From Harenicola maris (GTDB lineage Bacteria; Pseudomonadota; Alphaproteobacteria; Rhodobacterales; Rhodobacteraceae): DNA of 64,000 bases. The translations under genes and the position numbers were made by a program. The notes under the pieces were generated by a model. That model searched no databases. It saw only the letters and a list, made by a program, of their open reading frames with translations, and was not told where the DNA came from. Below are positions 9,892 to 18,583 of this stretch, one piece after another. Position 1 is the stretch's first letter. Each line of letters begins with the position of its first letter. The DNA lies in assembly GCA_018524345.1 (NCBI GenBank), contig JADQAZ010000001.1, positions 62,001 to 126,000 of the forward strand, read 5' to 3'.

Positions 9892-11004
9892 ATGAAAACT
9901 ATGGCCGCTGTTGCGCTCGCGCCGGGGAAACCCCTTGAAGTGATGGAAGTGAACCTCGACGGTCCCCGAAAGGGTGAGGTTCTGGTCGAGATCAAGGCGA
10001 CAGGTCTTTGCCATACAGACGAATTTACCCGATCCGGCGATGATCCCGAGGGAATCTTTCCTGCCATCTTGGGCCATGAGGGCGCGGGTGTCGTTATCGA
10101 AGTGGGCGAGGGGGTGACCTCCCTTGAGGTGGGCGATCATGTGATCCCCCTTTACACGCCCGAATGCCGTGAATGCGAATATTGCCTGAACCCAAAGACA
10201 AACCTGTGCCAGTCGATCCGCACGACTCAAGGCGCTGGTCTGCTGCCTGATGGCTCCACCCGTTTTTCGATGCTGGATGGCACGCCGATCCACCACTACA
10301 TGGGCTGCTCGACCTTTGCCAACCACACGGTTGTGCCGGAGATCGCGCTTGCCAAGGTGCGCAAGGACGCCCCGTTTGACAAGATCTGCTACATCGGTTG
10401 CGGCGTGACCACAGGCATCGGCGCAGTGATCAACACAGCCAAGGTCGAGATCGGCAGCCGTGCGATTGTCTTTGGCTTGGGCGGCATTGGCCTCAATGTG
10501 ATCCAGGGCCTGCGCCTCGCCGGAGCGGATCAGATTGTCGGCGTTGACCTGAACGACAGCAAAGTCGAGATGGGCGAGCGCTTCGGCATGACCGATTTCG
10601 TCAACCCATCCAAGGTTGAGGGCGATCTGGTCGCGCATTTGGTCGAACTGACCAAGGGCGGCGCGGATTACACCTTTGACGCGACGGGAAATGTTGGCGT
10701 GATGCGCACGGCTCTTGAGGCTGCGCATAAGGGGTGGGGCGAGAGCATCATCATCGGCGTTGCCCCTGCGGGCGCCGAAATCTCCACGCGGCCCTTCCAG
10801 TTGGTTACCGGCCGAAGCTGGCGTGGCACGGCCTTTGGCGGCGCCTCCGGCCGGACCGATGTTCCCAAAATCGTTGATTGGTACATGGACGGCAAAATCG
10901 AAATTGACCCGATGATCACCCACAAGTTGAAGCTTGAGGAGATCAACCACGGATTTGACCTGATGCATGAGGGCAAATCCATTCGGGCGGTTATCGAATA
11001 TTGA
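9892..11004 (+). CDS. frmA: S-(hydroxymethyl)glutathione dehydrogenase / class III alcohol dehydrogenase
   Basis: 370 residues from ATG 9892. Zinc-dependent medium-chain dehydrogenase with catalytic ligands in GLCHTDEFT and GHEGAG, and a structural zinc loop C-x2-C-x2-C-x7-C ([15 protein letters not shown]). The Rossmann motif [14 protein letters not shown] follows. It oxidises S-hydroxymethylglutathione, formed from formaldehyde and glutathione, to S-formylglutathione, and also acts on S-nitrosoglutathione. Rhodobacter names the orthologue adhI. The S-formylglutathione hydrolase usually paired with it is not adjacent. The 91-nt gap to the TetR gene suggests its own promoter, and a GC-rich hairpin follows it. 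Confidence 0.95.
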   Translation: MKTMAAVALAPGKPLEVMEVNLDGPRKGEVLVEIKATGLCHTDEFTRSGDDPEGIFPAILGHEGAGVVIEVGEGVTSLEVGDHVIPLYTPECRECEYCLNPKTNLCQSIRTTQGAGLLPDGSTRFSMLDGTPIHHYMGCSTFANHTVVPEIALAKVRKDAPFDKICYIGCGVTTGIGAVINTAKVEIGSRAIVFGLGGIGLNVIQGLRLAGADQIVGVDLNDSKVEMGERFGMTDFVNPSKVEGDLVAHLVELTKGGADYTFDATGNVGVMRTALEAAHKGWGESIIIGVAPAGAEISTRPFQLVTGRSWRGTAFGGASGRTDVPKIVDWYMDGKIEIDPMITHKLKLEEINHGFDLMHEGKSIRAVIEY

Positions 11005-11011
11005 TGCCCTT

Positions 11012-11038
11012 CCCGGCGCGGCAAACTGCTGCGCCGGG
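11012..11038 (+). terminator. GC-rich hairpin after frmA
   Basis: CCCGGCGC (11012-11019) pairs with GCGCCGGG (11031-11038), and GC pairs inside extend the stem. It starts 8 nt after the frmA stop. The following GCTTTGCCCG is only weakly T-rich, so strong intrinsic termination is uncertain. Confidence 0.45.
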
Positions 11039-11148
11039 GCTTTGCCCGTATTGCTGACAATTTCTGCCGTCATGTGGCGCGGGCCGGATTGCCTCTTGAG
11101 CAGTCGGGGCATATGGGTGCCATACACCCATCCAAGGACTATTCTGTC

Positions 11149-12345
11149 ATGCCCATGTTTCGCACTGCGTTAATCCTCGGCCTGTTGTCGGCCGTTGGCC
11201 CCTTCGCCATTGATATGTATTTGCCGGCCCTGCCCGAAATCGGGGCGGACTTGGGGGCAGAGGTGTCCGCGGTGCAGCTTACGGTCACGGCGTATTTCGT
11301 GGCCTTTGGCTTGGCGCAGCTGATCTATGGCCCCTGGGCGGACCAAGCGGGGCGCAAGCTGCCGCTCTATGCCGGTTTGGGGATTTTCATCGCCGCTACA
11401 GTGGGCTGCGCCATGGCGCCAACGATTGGGTGGCTTGTGGCATTTCGCGCTCTGCAAGGGGCAGGGGGGGCGGTTTTGATGGTTGTGCCGCGCGCGATCA
11501 TCCGCGATCTGCACACAGGGCCAGATGCGACAAAGCTCATGGCTTTGGTGATGTTGGTTATTTCAATCTCGCCGATGCTTGCGCCGCTGGCGGGCAGCGG
11601 AATGATTGCGATCGGTGATTGGCGGCTGGTTTTCTGGTCGCTTTGCGTGGCCGGGGCCCTTGGTCTTGTGTTGATGTCGCTGGCCCTGCCCGAAACACTT
11701 GCCAAGCCAGAGCGCGTTCGCGTGAACCTGCGCAACCTATTGCGCGGCACAAAGACTTTGATCCTCGATCCCGCCTTCATCGGGCTGACCCTCACCGGCG
11801 GCTTTGGCTTCTCGAGCTTTATGGTCTTTATTGCGAGCGCATCCTTCGTCTACTCGGGGCATTTCGGTTTGTCTCCAACGGGGTTCAGCCTTGCTTTCGC
11901 GGTCAATGCGATCGGGTTTTTTATGGCATCGCAGCTTGCCGGGCCTTTCGGCGAGCGCTTTGGCGATGCGCGGGTGATCCGCTTGGCTGTGATGGGCTTT
12001 GCGGCTTTTGCTGTTTCGCTGTTTCTGATCGGCTTGGCGGGCTTTGCCAGCCTGCCCGTTGTGATGGCGGGCCTGTTCTGCGCCAATGCCTGCTTGGGCC
12101 TGATTATCCCGACCACGATGGTCATGGCCCTTGACCCGCATGGAGAGATCGCAGGCCTTGCCTCCTCCCTAGGTGGCACTTTGCAGATGGTGACGGGCGG
12201 CATGATGGTGATGATCACAGGGCTGTTCTTTGACGGCACCGCCGTGCCGATGATCGGAGCGATTGCTCTATGTGCTTGTTGCGCCATGGCAATGGCCCTG
12301 TGGACCCTGCGCATGATGGCGCGCGCCGAGCCGAAGGTGGCCTGA
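11149..12345 (+). CDS. Bcr/CflA-family MFS drug exporter
   Basis: 398 residues with 12 hydrophobic segments. The first reads ILGLLSAVGPFAIDMYLPALPEIGADL, the Bcr/CflA signature in helix 1. The loop 2-3 motif GPWADQAGRKLPLY matches the MFS G-x3-D-x-x-G-R-[KR] pattern. Known role: proton-coupled export of drugs (bicyclomycin, chloramphenicol) or of metabolites such as cysteine. Start 11149 is chosen because helix 1 begins directly after it; 11155 is also possible. It stands alone between frmA and the SIS gene, and a hairpin at 12352-12371 follows it. Substrate unknown. Confidence 0.9.
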   Translation: MPMFRTALILGLLSAVGPFAIDMYLPALPEIGADLGAEVSAVQLTVTAYFVAFGLAQLIYGPWADQAGRKLPLYAGLGIFIAATVGCAMAPTIGWLVAFRALQGAGGAVLMVVPRAIIRDLHTGPDATKLMALVMLVISISPMLAPLAGSGMIAIGDWRLVFWSLCVAGALGLVLMSLALPETLAKPERVRVNLRNLLRGTKTLILDPAFIGLTLTGGFGFSSFMVFIASASFVYSGHFGLSPTGFSLAFAVNAIGFFMASQLAGPFGERFGDARVIRLAVMGFAAFAVSLFLIGLAGFASLPVVMAGLFCANACLGLIIPTTMVMALDPHGEIAGLASSLGGTLQMVTGGMMVMITGLFFDGTAVPMIGAIALCACCAMAMALWTLRMMARAEPKVA

Positions 12346-12351
12346 ACAAAG

Positions 12352-12371
12352 CAAAAGCCGCTTGGCTTTTG
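12352..12371 (+). terminator. Hairpin after the MFS gene
   Basis: CAAAAGCC (12352-12359) and GGCTTTTG (12364-12371) form a perfect 8-bp stem with a 4-nt loop, 6 nt after the stop. The tail is G-rich rather than T-rich, although the right arm itself ends in TTTTG, so termination would be weak. Confidence 0.4.
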
Positions 12372-12401
12372 GGGGGCAGGGCGGTCATAGTCCGCGCAAA
12401 T

Positions 12402-12440
12402 GAAACGCGCCCTGTTGCATGGCAACAAACGGCGCGTTTC
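12402..12440 (+). promoter_or_regulatory. Nested stem-loop in the leader of the SIS gene
   Basis: The outer stem GAAACGCGCC (12402-12411) pairs with GGCGCGTTTC (12431-12440). Inside it GTTGC (12414-12418) pairs with GCAAC (12422-12426) around ATG. The structure ends 5 nt before the Shine-Dalgarno AAGGAG (12446-12451). It could be an RNA control element or a DNA operator for a dimeric regulator; sequence alone does not decide. Confidence 0.5.
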
Positions 12441-12461
12441 GAGCCAAGGAGAGCCACCCTG

Positions 12462-13493
12462 ATGACCGCCCCCGCCACACAGATGCGCAAAGAAATTCTG
12501 GAAATCCCCGTCGCGGTTCAGCGATTGTTGGACAATGGCGGCGCCGATGTGCGCGGCGCGGCGGCGGCGATGCGCGATGTATCCCCCTCGTTTATGGTGA
12601 GCGTTGCGCGGGGGTCATCGGATCACGCGGCGACCTATTTGAAGTATGCTTCCGAATTGTTGATGGGCGTTCCGATTGCCTCGGTCGGCCCGTCGATCGC
12701 CTCCATCTATGGGCGGCAGCTGAACCTTGGCGGGGCGGCCTGCCTATCGGTTTCGCAATCGGGCAAAAGCCCCGATATCGTTGAGATGTCGCGGATGGCG
12801 CGGGCGGGCGGGGCCCTGACCATCGCCATGACGAACAACCCGGACAGCCCCCTTGCGGCGGTCTCGGACCACACGCTCAACCTGCATGCGGGGCCGGAGA
12901 TCAGCGTCGCGGCAACCAAGACTTTCGTAAATTCGCTCGTCTCGGGCCTCTGGATGTTGGCGGAATGGGCCGAAGACGCGGCCCTTTTGGCCGCGATCCA
13001 AAGTCTTCCCGGGAAACTGGAAGAAGCCGTGCAGATCGATTGGGCAGAGGCACGCGCCGCATTGGGCAGCCGAAATTCCCTGTTCTGTCTTGGGCGCGGG
13101 CCAGCCTATGCGATGTCGAACGAGGCGGCCTTGAAGTTCAAGGAAACCTGCCAGGTGCATGCGGAAAGCTATTCTTCGGCCGAGGTTCTGCATGGGCCGG
13201 TCTCGATCGTTGACGGCGGATTTCCCGTGATCGCCTTGACTGCGGCGGATCAAGCAGAGGCGGCCTTAGCGGGCGTTGCGGATGATCTGGCGCAGAAGGG
13301 CGCGGTTGTTTTTGCCACCACTGAAAAAGTGTCGGGCGCGCGTATTCTGCCAAGGGTGCGGACCGAGCACCCCTTGACTGACCCTATCGCCCTGATTGCC
13401 AGTCTTTACGCCATGGTCGAACGCATCGCCGCCTCCCGTGGCATCAACCCCGACGCGCCGCGTCACCTGAACAAGGTGACGGAGACAGTGTGA
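12462..13493 (+). CDS. SIS-domain sugar-phosphate isomerase/deaminase (GlmS C-terminal-like)
   Basis: 343 residues from ATG 12462, with AAGGAG ten bases upstream. Two tandem SIS domains: the first holds VSVARGSSDHAATYLKY and SVSQSGKSPDIVEM, the second FCLGRGPAYAMSNEAALKFKE with AESYSSAEVLHGP. This matches the isomerase half of GlmS without the glutaminase domain, as in NagB-II/AgaS-type glucosamine- or galactosamine-6-phosphate deaminases. No nagA, kinase, transporter or GntR gene is next to it, so the substrate is not fixed by context. A strong hairpin occupies its leader. Its stop overlaps the GTG start of the flavin monooxygenase. Confidence 0.82.
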   Translation: MTAPATQMRKEILEIPVAVQRLLDNGGADVRGAAAAMRDVSPSFMVSVARGSSDHAATYLKYASELLMGVPIASVGPSIASIYGRQLNLGGAACLSVSQSGKSPDIVEMSRMARAGGALTIAMTNNPDSPLAAVSDHTLNLHAGPEISVAATKTFVNSLVSGLWMLAEWAEDAALLAAIQSLPGKLEEAVQIDWAEARAALGSRNSLFCLGRGPAYAMSNEAALKFKETCQVHAESYSSAEVLHGPVSIVDGGFPVIALTAADQAEAALAGVADDLAQKGAVVFATTEKVSGARILPRVRTEHPLTDPIALIASLYAMVERIAASRGINPDAPRHLNKVTETV

Positions 13494-14686
13494 CAAGGGC
13501 GGGGTTACAGCGCCACGCGGTCATTGCAGGCGGCGGCATCGGCGGGTTATCCGCCGGTTTGGCGCTGTCGCTGCTGGGGTGGCAGGTAACCGTCTGCGAA
13601 CGTGCCAAGGCATTGGAGGAGGTCGGCGCAGGCCTGCAGATAAGTCCAAATGGTGTGAAGTTGCTTGAGCGATTGGGGGTGATGCCCGCTCTGGAGCCGC
13701 TCCTGTTCGAACCCGAAGCGATTGAGATGCGTCTTGGGGAAAGCGGGCGGCAGATCATGTATCTGCCGATGAAAGGCGCGGCGCTGGCGCGGTGGGGCGC
13801 GCGCTACATTCAGGTGCATCGCGCGGATTTGGTTGAGGTGCTGGCACAGGCCCTCTTGGCGCGGCAGGGCGATGCCCTGCGGCTTGGTTGCGACGTTATC
13901 GGTTATGCCCATCGGGAGGATGGGGCCACGGCCCGCCTCGCCGATGGTGGGGAGATCGATGCCGATCTTGTCGTCGGAGCCGATGGCATTCATTCAGCCA
14001 TTCGCGAACAGATGCTCGGTCCGGAAAAGCCGGCGTTTACCGGCAATGTCGCTTGGCGCGCGCTGGTGCCGGTGGAGGCTTTGGGAGGCTTGGCCCCTCC
14101 GCCGACAGGGTGCATTTGGGCTGGGCCCGGAAAACACGCGGTGACAACGCGTGTGCGGGGCGGCTCTTTGGTCAATTTCGTCGGGATCGTGGAGCAGGAC
14201 AGCTGGCACGAAGAGGGATGGTCCCTTCCGGGGCGGGCCGAGGATGCGCTTGCCGATTTTGGCGGCTGGTCACCGGTGGTCACCGCGATCCTCGAGAAGG
14301 CTACCCGCCATAACCGTTGGGCGCTCTTCGCCCGTCAACCGATGGCGCGGTGGTCCGATGGCCCGGTTCTCTTGCTGGGCGATGCGGCGCATCCGATGCT
14401 GCCCTCCCTTGCGCAGGGGGCGGTTCAGGCGTTGGAAGACGGGGCCATGTTGGTTCACCTGCTGAAGCAGGGCGTGGCTTTGCCCGATCTGGGCGCGGCC
14501 TACTATGTCAAACGCATCCGCCGGGCGAGCCGGGTGCAAAAGGCGTCAAGGGACAATTTGCGCCTGTTTCACAAACGCGGGGCGCTGCAACAGGGCCTGA
14601 ACTATGGCCCGATCTGGCTTGGCAGTCGCATAGCGCCGAGCCTAGGGCACCGCCGTATGGATTGGCTCTATGGCGCCGAGGTTTAA
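13490..14686 (+). CDS. FAD-dependent monooxygenase, salicylate hydroxylase-like
   Basis: 398 residues from a GTG that overlaps the SIS stop (13490-13493). Group A flavoprotein hydroxylase with all three fingerprints: N-terminal dinucleotide motif AGGGIGGLSAGLALSLLGW, the DG motif VVGADGIHSAIR near 160, and the GD motif LLLGDAAHPMLPSLAQG near 300. Known relatives hydroxylate salicylate, 3- or 6-hydroxy(nicotin/benz)oates with NAD(P)H. No aromatic-ring cleavage gene lies nearby, so the substrate is unassigned. Its stop TAA interlocks with the cobF stop in the palindrome TTAA (14683-14686). Confidence 0.85.
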   Translation: MTRAGLQRHAVIAGGGIGGLSAGLALSLLGWQVTVCERAKALEEVGAGLQISPNGVKLLERLGVMPALEPLLFEPEAIEMRLGESGRQIMYLPMKGAALARWGARYIQVHRADLVEVLAQALLARQGDALRLGCDVIGYAHREDGATARLADGGEIDADLVVGADGIHSAIREQMLGPEKPAFTGNVAWRALVPVEALGGLAPPPTGCIWAGPGKHAVTTRVRGGSLVNFVGIVEQDSWHEEGWSLPGRAEDALADFGGWSPVVTAILEKATRHNRWALFARQPMARWSDGPVLLLGDAAHPMLPSLAQGAVQALEDGAMLVHLLKQGVALPDLGAAYYVKRIRRASRVQKASRDNLRLFHKRGALQQGLNYGPIWLGSRIAPSLGHRRMDWLYGAEV

Positions 14687-15435
14687 CCCGCTTTGGCTTC
14701 ACGCCGGAGCAGGTAGATATCCATGATCCAGCCGTGATCGGCGCGGGCCGCTGCGCGCGCCTCGATGATCTTGGGGCCGGTGGTTTCAAGCGGCCCGCTC
14801 AGAGCGATTTCGTTCTCCATGCCGACATAGGCGGCCCAGTAGATCGTGATACCCTGCGACTGAAGCACCTGAAACGCGCAACCGCCGTCGAGCATCACCA
14901 CTAGGGTATCCACGCCATCAGGCCAACCGTGATCGCGCAAATGGCGGCCCGTGGTTGTCAGAAATGGCGCGCCAATTTCATTGACGGGAATGGCGTGACT
15001 GGCCGTTAGCGCGAGGGCAGAGGTGATACCGGGGATCACGGTTATTTCGGGCTGCGGCGCAAGGCGGGCGGCAATGCGCAGGGTGCTGTCGTAAAGCGAG
15101 GGATCCCCCCAAACCAGCAGAGCGACGCTTTGCGCCGTCGGATGGCGGGCGATCTCAGCCTGCCAAGCCTCGGCGATGGCGTCGTGCCAATCCAGAACGC
15201 CTTGGGTGTAGCTGGGATTGCTGGTGTCACGTTTCGGCAGGTCAAACTCGGCGATGGTGACGGGCGCGGTGATGACATCGGCGCAAATGCTGCGGCGAAG
15301 CTCGGCAAGGTCATCCTTCTCCGGCCCTTTGCGTGGGATCAGGATCAGGGCCGCAGCGTTCAGGGCCTTGATCGCCTGCAGGGTCAGGTGATCGGGATTG
15401 CCGGTGCCAATTCCAATAAGGGTCAGGGTTTTCAA
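14683..15435 (-). CDS. cobF: Precorrin-6A synthase (deacetylating)
   Basis: 250 residues from a TTG start at 15435, supported by AGGAG six bases upstream. SAM-dependent tetrapyrrole methyltransferase fold with N-terminal IGIGTGNPDHLTLQAI and central VWGDPSLYDST and VIPGITSALALTASH. It methylates C1 of precorrin-5 and releases the C20 carbon as acetate. This step belongs to the oxygen-dependent pathway and is absent from the anaerobic one. It lies downstream of the riboswitch-controlled cbiM, apart from the other corrin-ring genes, with a hairpin between the two (15452-15480). Confidence 0.93.
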   Translation of the reverse strand: MKTLTLIGIGTGNPDHLTLQAIKALNAAALILIPRKGPEKDDLAELRRSICADVITAPVTIAEFDLPKRDTSNPSYTQGVLDWHDAIAEAWQAEIARHPTAQSVALLVWGDPSLYDSTLRIAARLAPQPEITVIPGITSALALTASHAIPVNEIGAPFLTTTGRHLRDHGWPDGVDTLVVMLDGGCAFQVLQSQGITIYWAAYVGMENEIALSGPLETTGPKIIEARAAARADHGWIMDIYLLRREAKAG

Positions 15436-15451
15436 ACTGCTCTCCTACACA

Positions 15452-15480
15452 AAACGCGGCCCTGTAATCGGACCGCGTTT
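15452..15480 (-). terminator. Hairpin between cbiM and cobF
   Basis: AAACGCGGCCC (15452-15462) pairs with GGACCGCGTTT (15470-15480): 11 bp with one G-T pair and a 7-nt loop. Read on the minus strand it is followed by TTGTGT; read on the plus strand a T-run comes 5 nt later. It may stop part of the cbiM transcript before cobF. Confidence 0.45.
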
Positions 15481-15500
15481 CAGAGTTTTTTATGGGCGCT

Positions 15501-16178
15501 TTAGGCCGCGTTATAAAGGCGCGGCGTTACGAAGGCTGAGCCCTTTAGCCCGCGCAGGGACTTTGCACCAGCCAGAACGGCGAGATCGGCCAAAGGCTCA
15601 ACAATCACTACGAGCATATAAGCCGCACCAAAGCTGGCGACATTGGCAAGGTTCTCTGCACCAAAGCCGGAGCCATAGATCGCCCAGAAGGCCACCCAAG
15701 CAACAACGCCGCCTTGATAGGCCGTAGAAAGGGCCAGTGCCTGCGAATATTTCAGGTCAACATAGGCCGTACCCGGCGCGATGATTTTGCGCGCAAGCGC
15801 GTGCAGCGCAAAGAGCGGCACCAGAAGCGTTGTCAGGTTCATGCCGTATTGCGGCAGGTCAATCGGGGCCATGAACATGCCCTGAGCCAGCAGGCCAAGG
15901 GCAAGGCCAAGGGCAGCGGGGCCTGCGCCGAGGATCAGGAACAAGGTCGAGCCAAGGATAAAGTGGACCTCGGACACCCCGACGGCGAAATGCGGCATTA
16001 ATTCAAAAAACACCAGTGTCCCGAGGGTGCCGATCAGGCTGCGAAGGGCCACGGATGGCAGGCCCTTCTCACGGCTGGCCGCGGCCAGTTGATACAGGCC
16101 GAAGGCCCCCGCACCAGCAGCTGTTGCGTAGCTGAGGCCAATTTTTGCGGCGTCAACGACGCCGGGTTCGATATGCAT
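15501..16178 (-). CDS. cbiM: CbiM-like cobalt ECF transporter S-component
   Basis: 225 residues from ATG 16178 with GGAGAG upstream. About six hydrophobic segments. It begins MHIEPGVV: in CbiM the N-terminal amine, His2 and a His near 71 bind Co(II), and here His2 and H72 (VSEVHFILGS) are present. Known role: substrate-binding membrane component of CbiMNQO cobalt transporters. No cbiN, cbiQ or cbiO gene occurs in the window, so it may work alone or with a distant energising module. The riboswitch at 16260-16444 ties its expression to cobalamin level, which supports cobalt as the substrate. Downstream lies cobF. Confidence 0.8.
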   Translation of the reverse strand: MHIEPGVVDAAKIGLSYATAAGAGAFGLYQLAAASREKGLPSVALRSLIGTLGTLVFFELMPHFAVGVSEVHFILGSTLFLILGAGPAALGLALGLLAQGMFMAPIDLPQYGMNLTTLLVPLFALHALARKIIAPGTAYVDLKYSQALALSTAYQGGVVAWVAFWAIYGSGFGAENLANVASFGAAYMLVVIVEPLADLAVLAGAKSLRGLKGSAFVTPRLYNAA

Positions 16179-16198
16179 ATTGCAGCTCTCCAAATTAT

Positions 16199-16251
16199 GC
16201 CGTCCCTCCGACGGCGAAGATATTTTACGAGGCCGCCATGAGGGGGGCGGC
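16199..16251 (-). promoter_or_regulatory. Expression platform hairpins between riboswitch 1 and cbiM
   Basis: Two hairpins follow the aptamer on the minus strand: GCCGCC/GGCGGC (16232-16237 with 16246-16251) and GCCGTC/GACGGC (16199-16204 with 16210-16215). The second ends just before the ribosome site of cbiM. Neither is followed by a T-run, so control is more likely at translation than by termination. Confidence 0.4.
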
Positions 16252-16259
16252 ATAGAAGG

Positions 16260-16444
16260 GGACGGCAGGTTTCCTGACTTGCGGGTCGCGGCCTGACCGG
16301 GCCTTCCCATCTGCGCATGGCAGACAGTGGCGTGTTCCGGGGTGGCTCACCGCTTACAGTTGCGGGGGCAGTCGCGGAATTGGCTGGGGGATACCCCCGC
16401 GCCGCACCGCGTTCCCTTAGCGTCCCCTTGCGGGAACACCGTCC
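16260..16444 (-). ncRNA. Cobalamin riboswitch 1 (upstream of cbiM)
   Basis: Minus-strand RNA with the known cobalamin aptamer landmarks in order: P1 strand GGACGG (16444-16439), the core CCCCGCAACTGTAAGCGG, GCCACTGTCTGCC, and the B12-box region AGTCAGGAAACCTGCC (around 16279-16264), closed by CCGTCC (16265-16260), which pairs with the first strand. It lies between cobA and cbiM. Adenosyl- or methylcobalamin binding should lower expression of cbiM and perhaps cobF. Confidence 0.92.
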
Positions 16445-16452
16445 TGTTTCAA

Positions 16453-16481
16453 GGAGTGCCGATGCCGGAGGAAGCTGTCAA
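16453..16481 (-). promoter_or_regulatory. Candidate promoter for riboswitch 1 RNA
   Basis: TTGACA lies on the minus strand at 16481-16476, six bases past the cobA stop and 31 nt before the aptamer P1 strand. The -10 region is GC-rich and unconvincing. The same TTGACA-to-P1 distance (about 30 nt) occurs at riboswitch 2, which strengthens the call. Confidence 0.4.
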
Positions 16482-16486
16482 GCGGC

Positions 16487-17203
16487 CTACTCGGCGAGGG
16501 GGCCGTAAATGATGATGGCGGGGCCAGAGCCAGTTGATTGTGACAGTTTTCTGGCCAGTTCCGTCAAGGTGGAGCGGGTGATGTCCTGCTCCGGGTGGCC
16601 AACGGATTCGGCGAGCAGGGCCGGAGTATCCCCGGGAAGGCCCGCCGCCATCAGCCGCTCTGCCAGCTTGGGAAATGTGCGTTTGCCCATGAAGACAACG
16701 GTTGTCGCATTGGGGTCGGCGAGGGTTTGCATATGCATCCCCTCGGGCAATTCGCCGGTGACATCCGCACCGGTCAGAAACTGCACCCGCCGCGCCGTTT
16801 CCCGCCGTGTAAGCGGAATGCCCGCGGCGGCGGCGGCGGCAGAGGCCGAGGTGACGCCGGGGATGATTTCATAGGGGATCCCAGCCGCGCGAAGGGCTGT
16901 CAGCTCTTCTTCCAGCCTGCCAAAAATGCCGCTATCGCCGGATTTCAGGCGCACAACCCGCTGACCTGTCTGGGCGTATTCAACAAGGAGCTTGCTCACG
17001 TGGCTTTGCTGCGGAGAGGGGCGGCCTGCACGTTTGCCGACGCCGATCATATCGGCCCCATCGCGGGCATGCCCAAGGATCGGGCCAGACGACAGGTCAT
17101 CAAACAGCACCGCATCGGCCTTTTGCAGCCGATCCACCGCCTTGAGCGTCAAGAGCTCAGGATCACCGGGGCCAGAGGATACAAAGGAGACAAAACCACT
17201 CAT
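16487..17203 (-). CDS. cobA: Uroporphyrinogen-III C-methyltransferase
   Basis: 238 residues. Stand-alone SUMT with the tetrapyrrole-methylase signatures VSSGPGDPELLTLKAVDRLQKADAVLFDDL at the N-terminus and VVRLKSGDSGIFGRLEEE in the middle, then IIPGVTSASAAAAAAGIPLT. It transfers two methyl groups from SAM to uroporphyrinogen III, giving precorrin-2, the branch point to cobalamin and sirohaem. It is last in the minus-strand run cobL-cobE-cobM-cobB-cobA, 48 nt after cobB. Without a CysG-type dehydrogenase/chelatase domain, its role here is cobalamin. Confidence 0.95.
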   Translation of the reverse strand: MSGFVSFVSSGPGDPELLTLKAVDRLQKADAVLFDDLSSGPILGHARDGADMIGVGKRAGRPSPQQSHVSKLLVEYAQTGQRVVRLKSGDSGIFGRLEEELTALRAAGIPYEIIPGVTSASAAAAAAGIPLTRRETARRVQFLTGADVTGELPEGMHMQTLADPNATTVVFMGKRTFPKLAERLMAAGLPGDTPALLAESVGHPEQDITRSTLTELARKLSQSTGSGPAIIIYGPLAE

Positions 17204-17251
17204 GGTTCGCTCGTCGGGGAAAATGCGGTCCGGTTCAAGAGGTTTTCGCCC

Positions 17252-18583
17252 CTAATCCTGATCAATCAGATGGAAAAACGTGCCAGTCGCCTGCCCGCCG
17301 CCCGGCATTCGCGCGATTGCGCCGGTTTCCGGCATGGGCGTTCCACTGGCATCCGTAACCTCGGCCAAGGGGGCATCTGGGGCATCTGTGACGAAGGTGT
17401 AGTGGAATTCATGGCCGCGCAGCAGGGCGCCCTTGGCGGCCATCGGGGTGTCATGCAGAAGTCGCGCCTGCCGATAGCCAAGGTGCATTTTTCGCTTGGC
17501 GAAGGAGGTTTCGAGGTTGAACAGCCCTGCCATGTCATGCCGTGTGCCCGACTTATCGGTAAGGCCCGCGCCCATAACCATGTAGCCGCCGCATTCGCCG
17601 TGGACGGGCCTGGTATCCGCAAATCGGCGCAGGCCAGTCAGGAAACTATGGCTGGCGGCGATCTTGCCCGCGTGCAATTCGGGATAACCGCCGGGGAGCC
17701 AGCACAGGTCGGCCGTTTCGTCCGGCGCCTCATCTGCGAGGGGGGAGAAGGGCAGGATGGTTGCGCCCGCGGCTGTCCATGCGTCGAGCAGATGGGGATA
17801 GACAAAGCTGAACGCGGCGTCACGGGCGAGCGCGATCCGCATGGCTGGTGGGGTGATGGGGTTGGCCGCGCCTTGGAGGCGCGCAGGGGCGGCACTAGCG
17901 GCCTTGGTGACGGCCTCAATATCAACGTGCTTGGCGATAAAACGGCTCGCGTTTTCAAGAATGGCGTCCAGCTCGGGGGTTTCCTCGGCCTGGATCAGGC
18001 CAAGGTGGCGCTCCGGCAGGGCCATATCGGGGTTGCGGGGCAAAGCGCCAAAAACCTTGATCCCAGCCTCTTCCATACCGGCGCGGGTGAGGGCCTCGTG
18101 CCGCGGACTGGCAACACGGTTGAGGATCACCCCCGCAAAGGGGAGGTCCGGCCGCAAGTTTTTAAAGCCAAGGGCAATGGCGGCGGCGGATTGCGCCTGC
18201 CCCGACACATCGAGGACGAGCAGAACAGGCCAGCCCATAAGCGTTGCGATATCAGCGCTCGCCCCGTTGCCGGTCGCCCCCGGCGTGACCACCCCGTCAA
18301 ACAGGCCCATGGACCCCTCGGCCAGCACCAGATCGGCGCTTTCGCTGGCTTGAGTCAGGCTGTGCAAACGCTCGGTATCCATGGCCCAACTGTCAAGGTT
18401 GACAGAGGGACGTCCCGTGGCGGCGCGGTGAAAGGCCGGATCGATGTAGTCGGGGCCGGATTTGTAGGGCTGCACTGTTTTGCCTGCGGAACGAAGGGCG
18501 GCAAGAAGGCCGAGCATGACCGTTGTCTTGCCGGTGCCAGAGGCAGGGGCGGAGATCATCAGGCCGGGTGTCGGGCTGCTCAT
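17252..18583 (-). CDS. cobB: Hydrogenobyrinic acid a,c-diamide synthase (glutamine-hydrolysing)
   Basis: 443 residues. N-terminal P-loop [16 protein letters not shown] and [12 protein letters not shown] form the amidoligase domain. A C-terminal class I glutamine amidotransferase domain follows with nucleophile Cys in [10 protein letters not shown]. It amidates side chains a and c of hydrogenobyrinate with ATP and glutamine, making the substrate for cobalt insertion by CobN. It overlaps cobM by 4 nt (ATGA at 18580-18583), so the pair is translationally coupled. Confidence 0.95.
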   Translation of the reverse strand: MSSPTPGLMISAPASGTGKTTVMLGLLAALRSAGKTVQPYKSGPDYIDPAFHRAATGRPSVNLDSWAMDTERLHSLTQASESADLVLAEGSMGLFDGVVTPGATGNGASADIATLMGWPVLLVLDVSGQAQSAAAIALGFKNLRPDLPFAGVILNRVASPRHEALTRAGMEEAGIKVFGALPRNPDMALPERHLGLIQAEETPELDAILENASRFIAKHVDIEAVTKAASAAPARLQGAANPITPPAMRIALARDAAFSFVYPHLLDAWTAAGATILPFSPLADEAPDETADLCWLPGGYPELHAGKIAASHSFLTGLRRFADTRPVHGECGGYMVMGAGLTDKSGTRHDMAGLFNLETSFAKRKMHLGYRQARLLHDTPMAAKGALLRGHEFHYTFVTDAPDAPLAEVTDASGTPMPETGAIARMPGGGQATGTFFHLIDQD

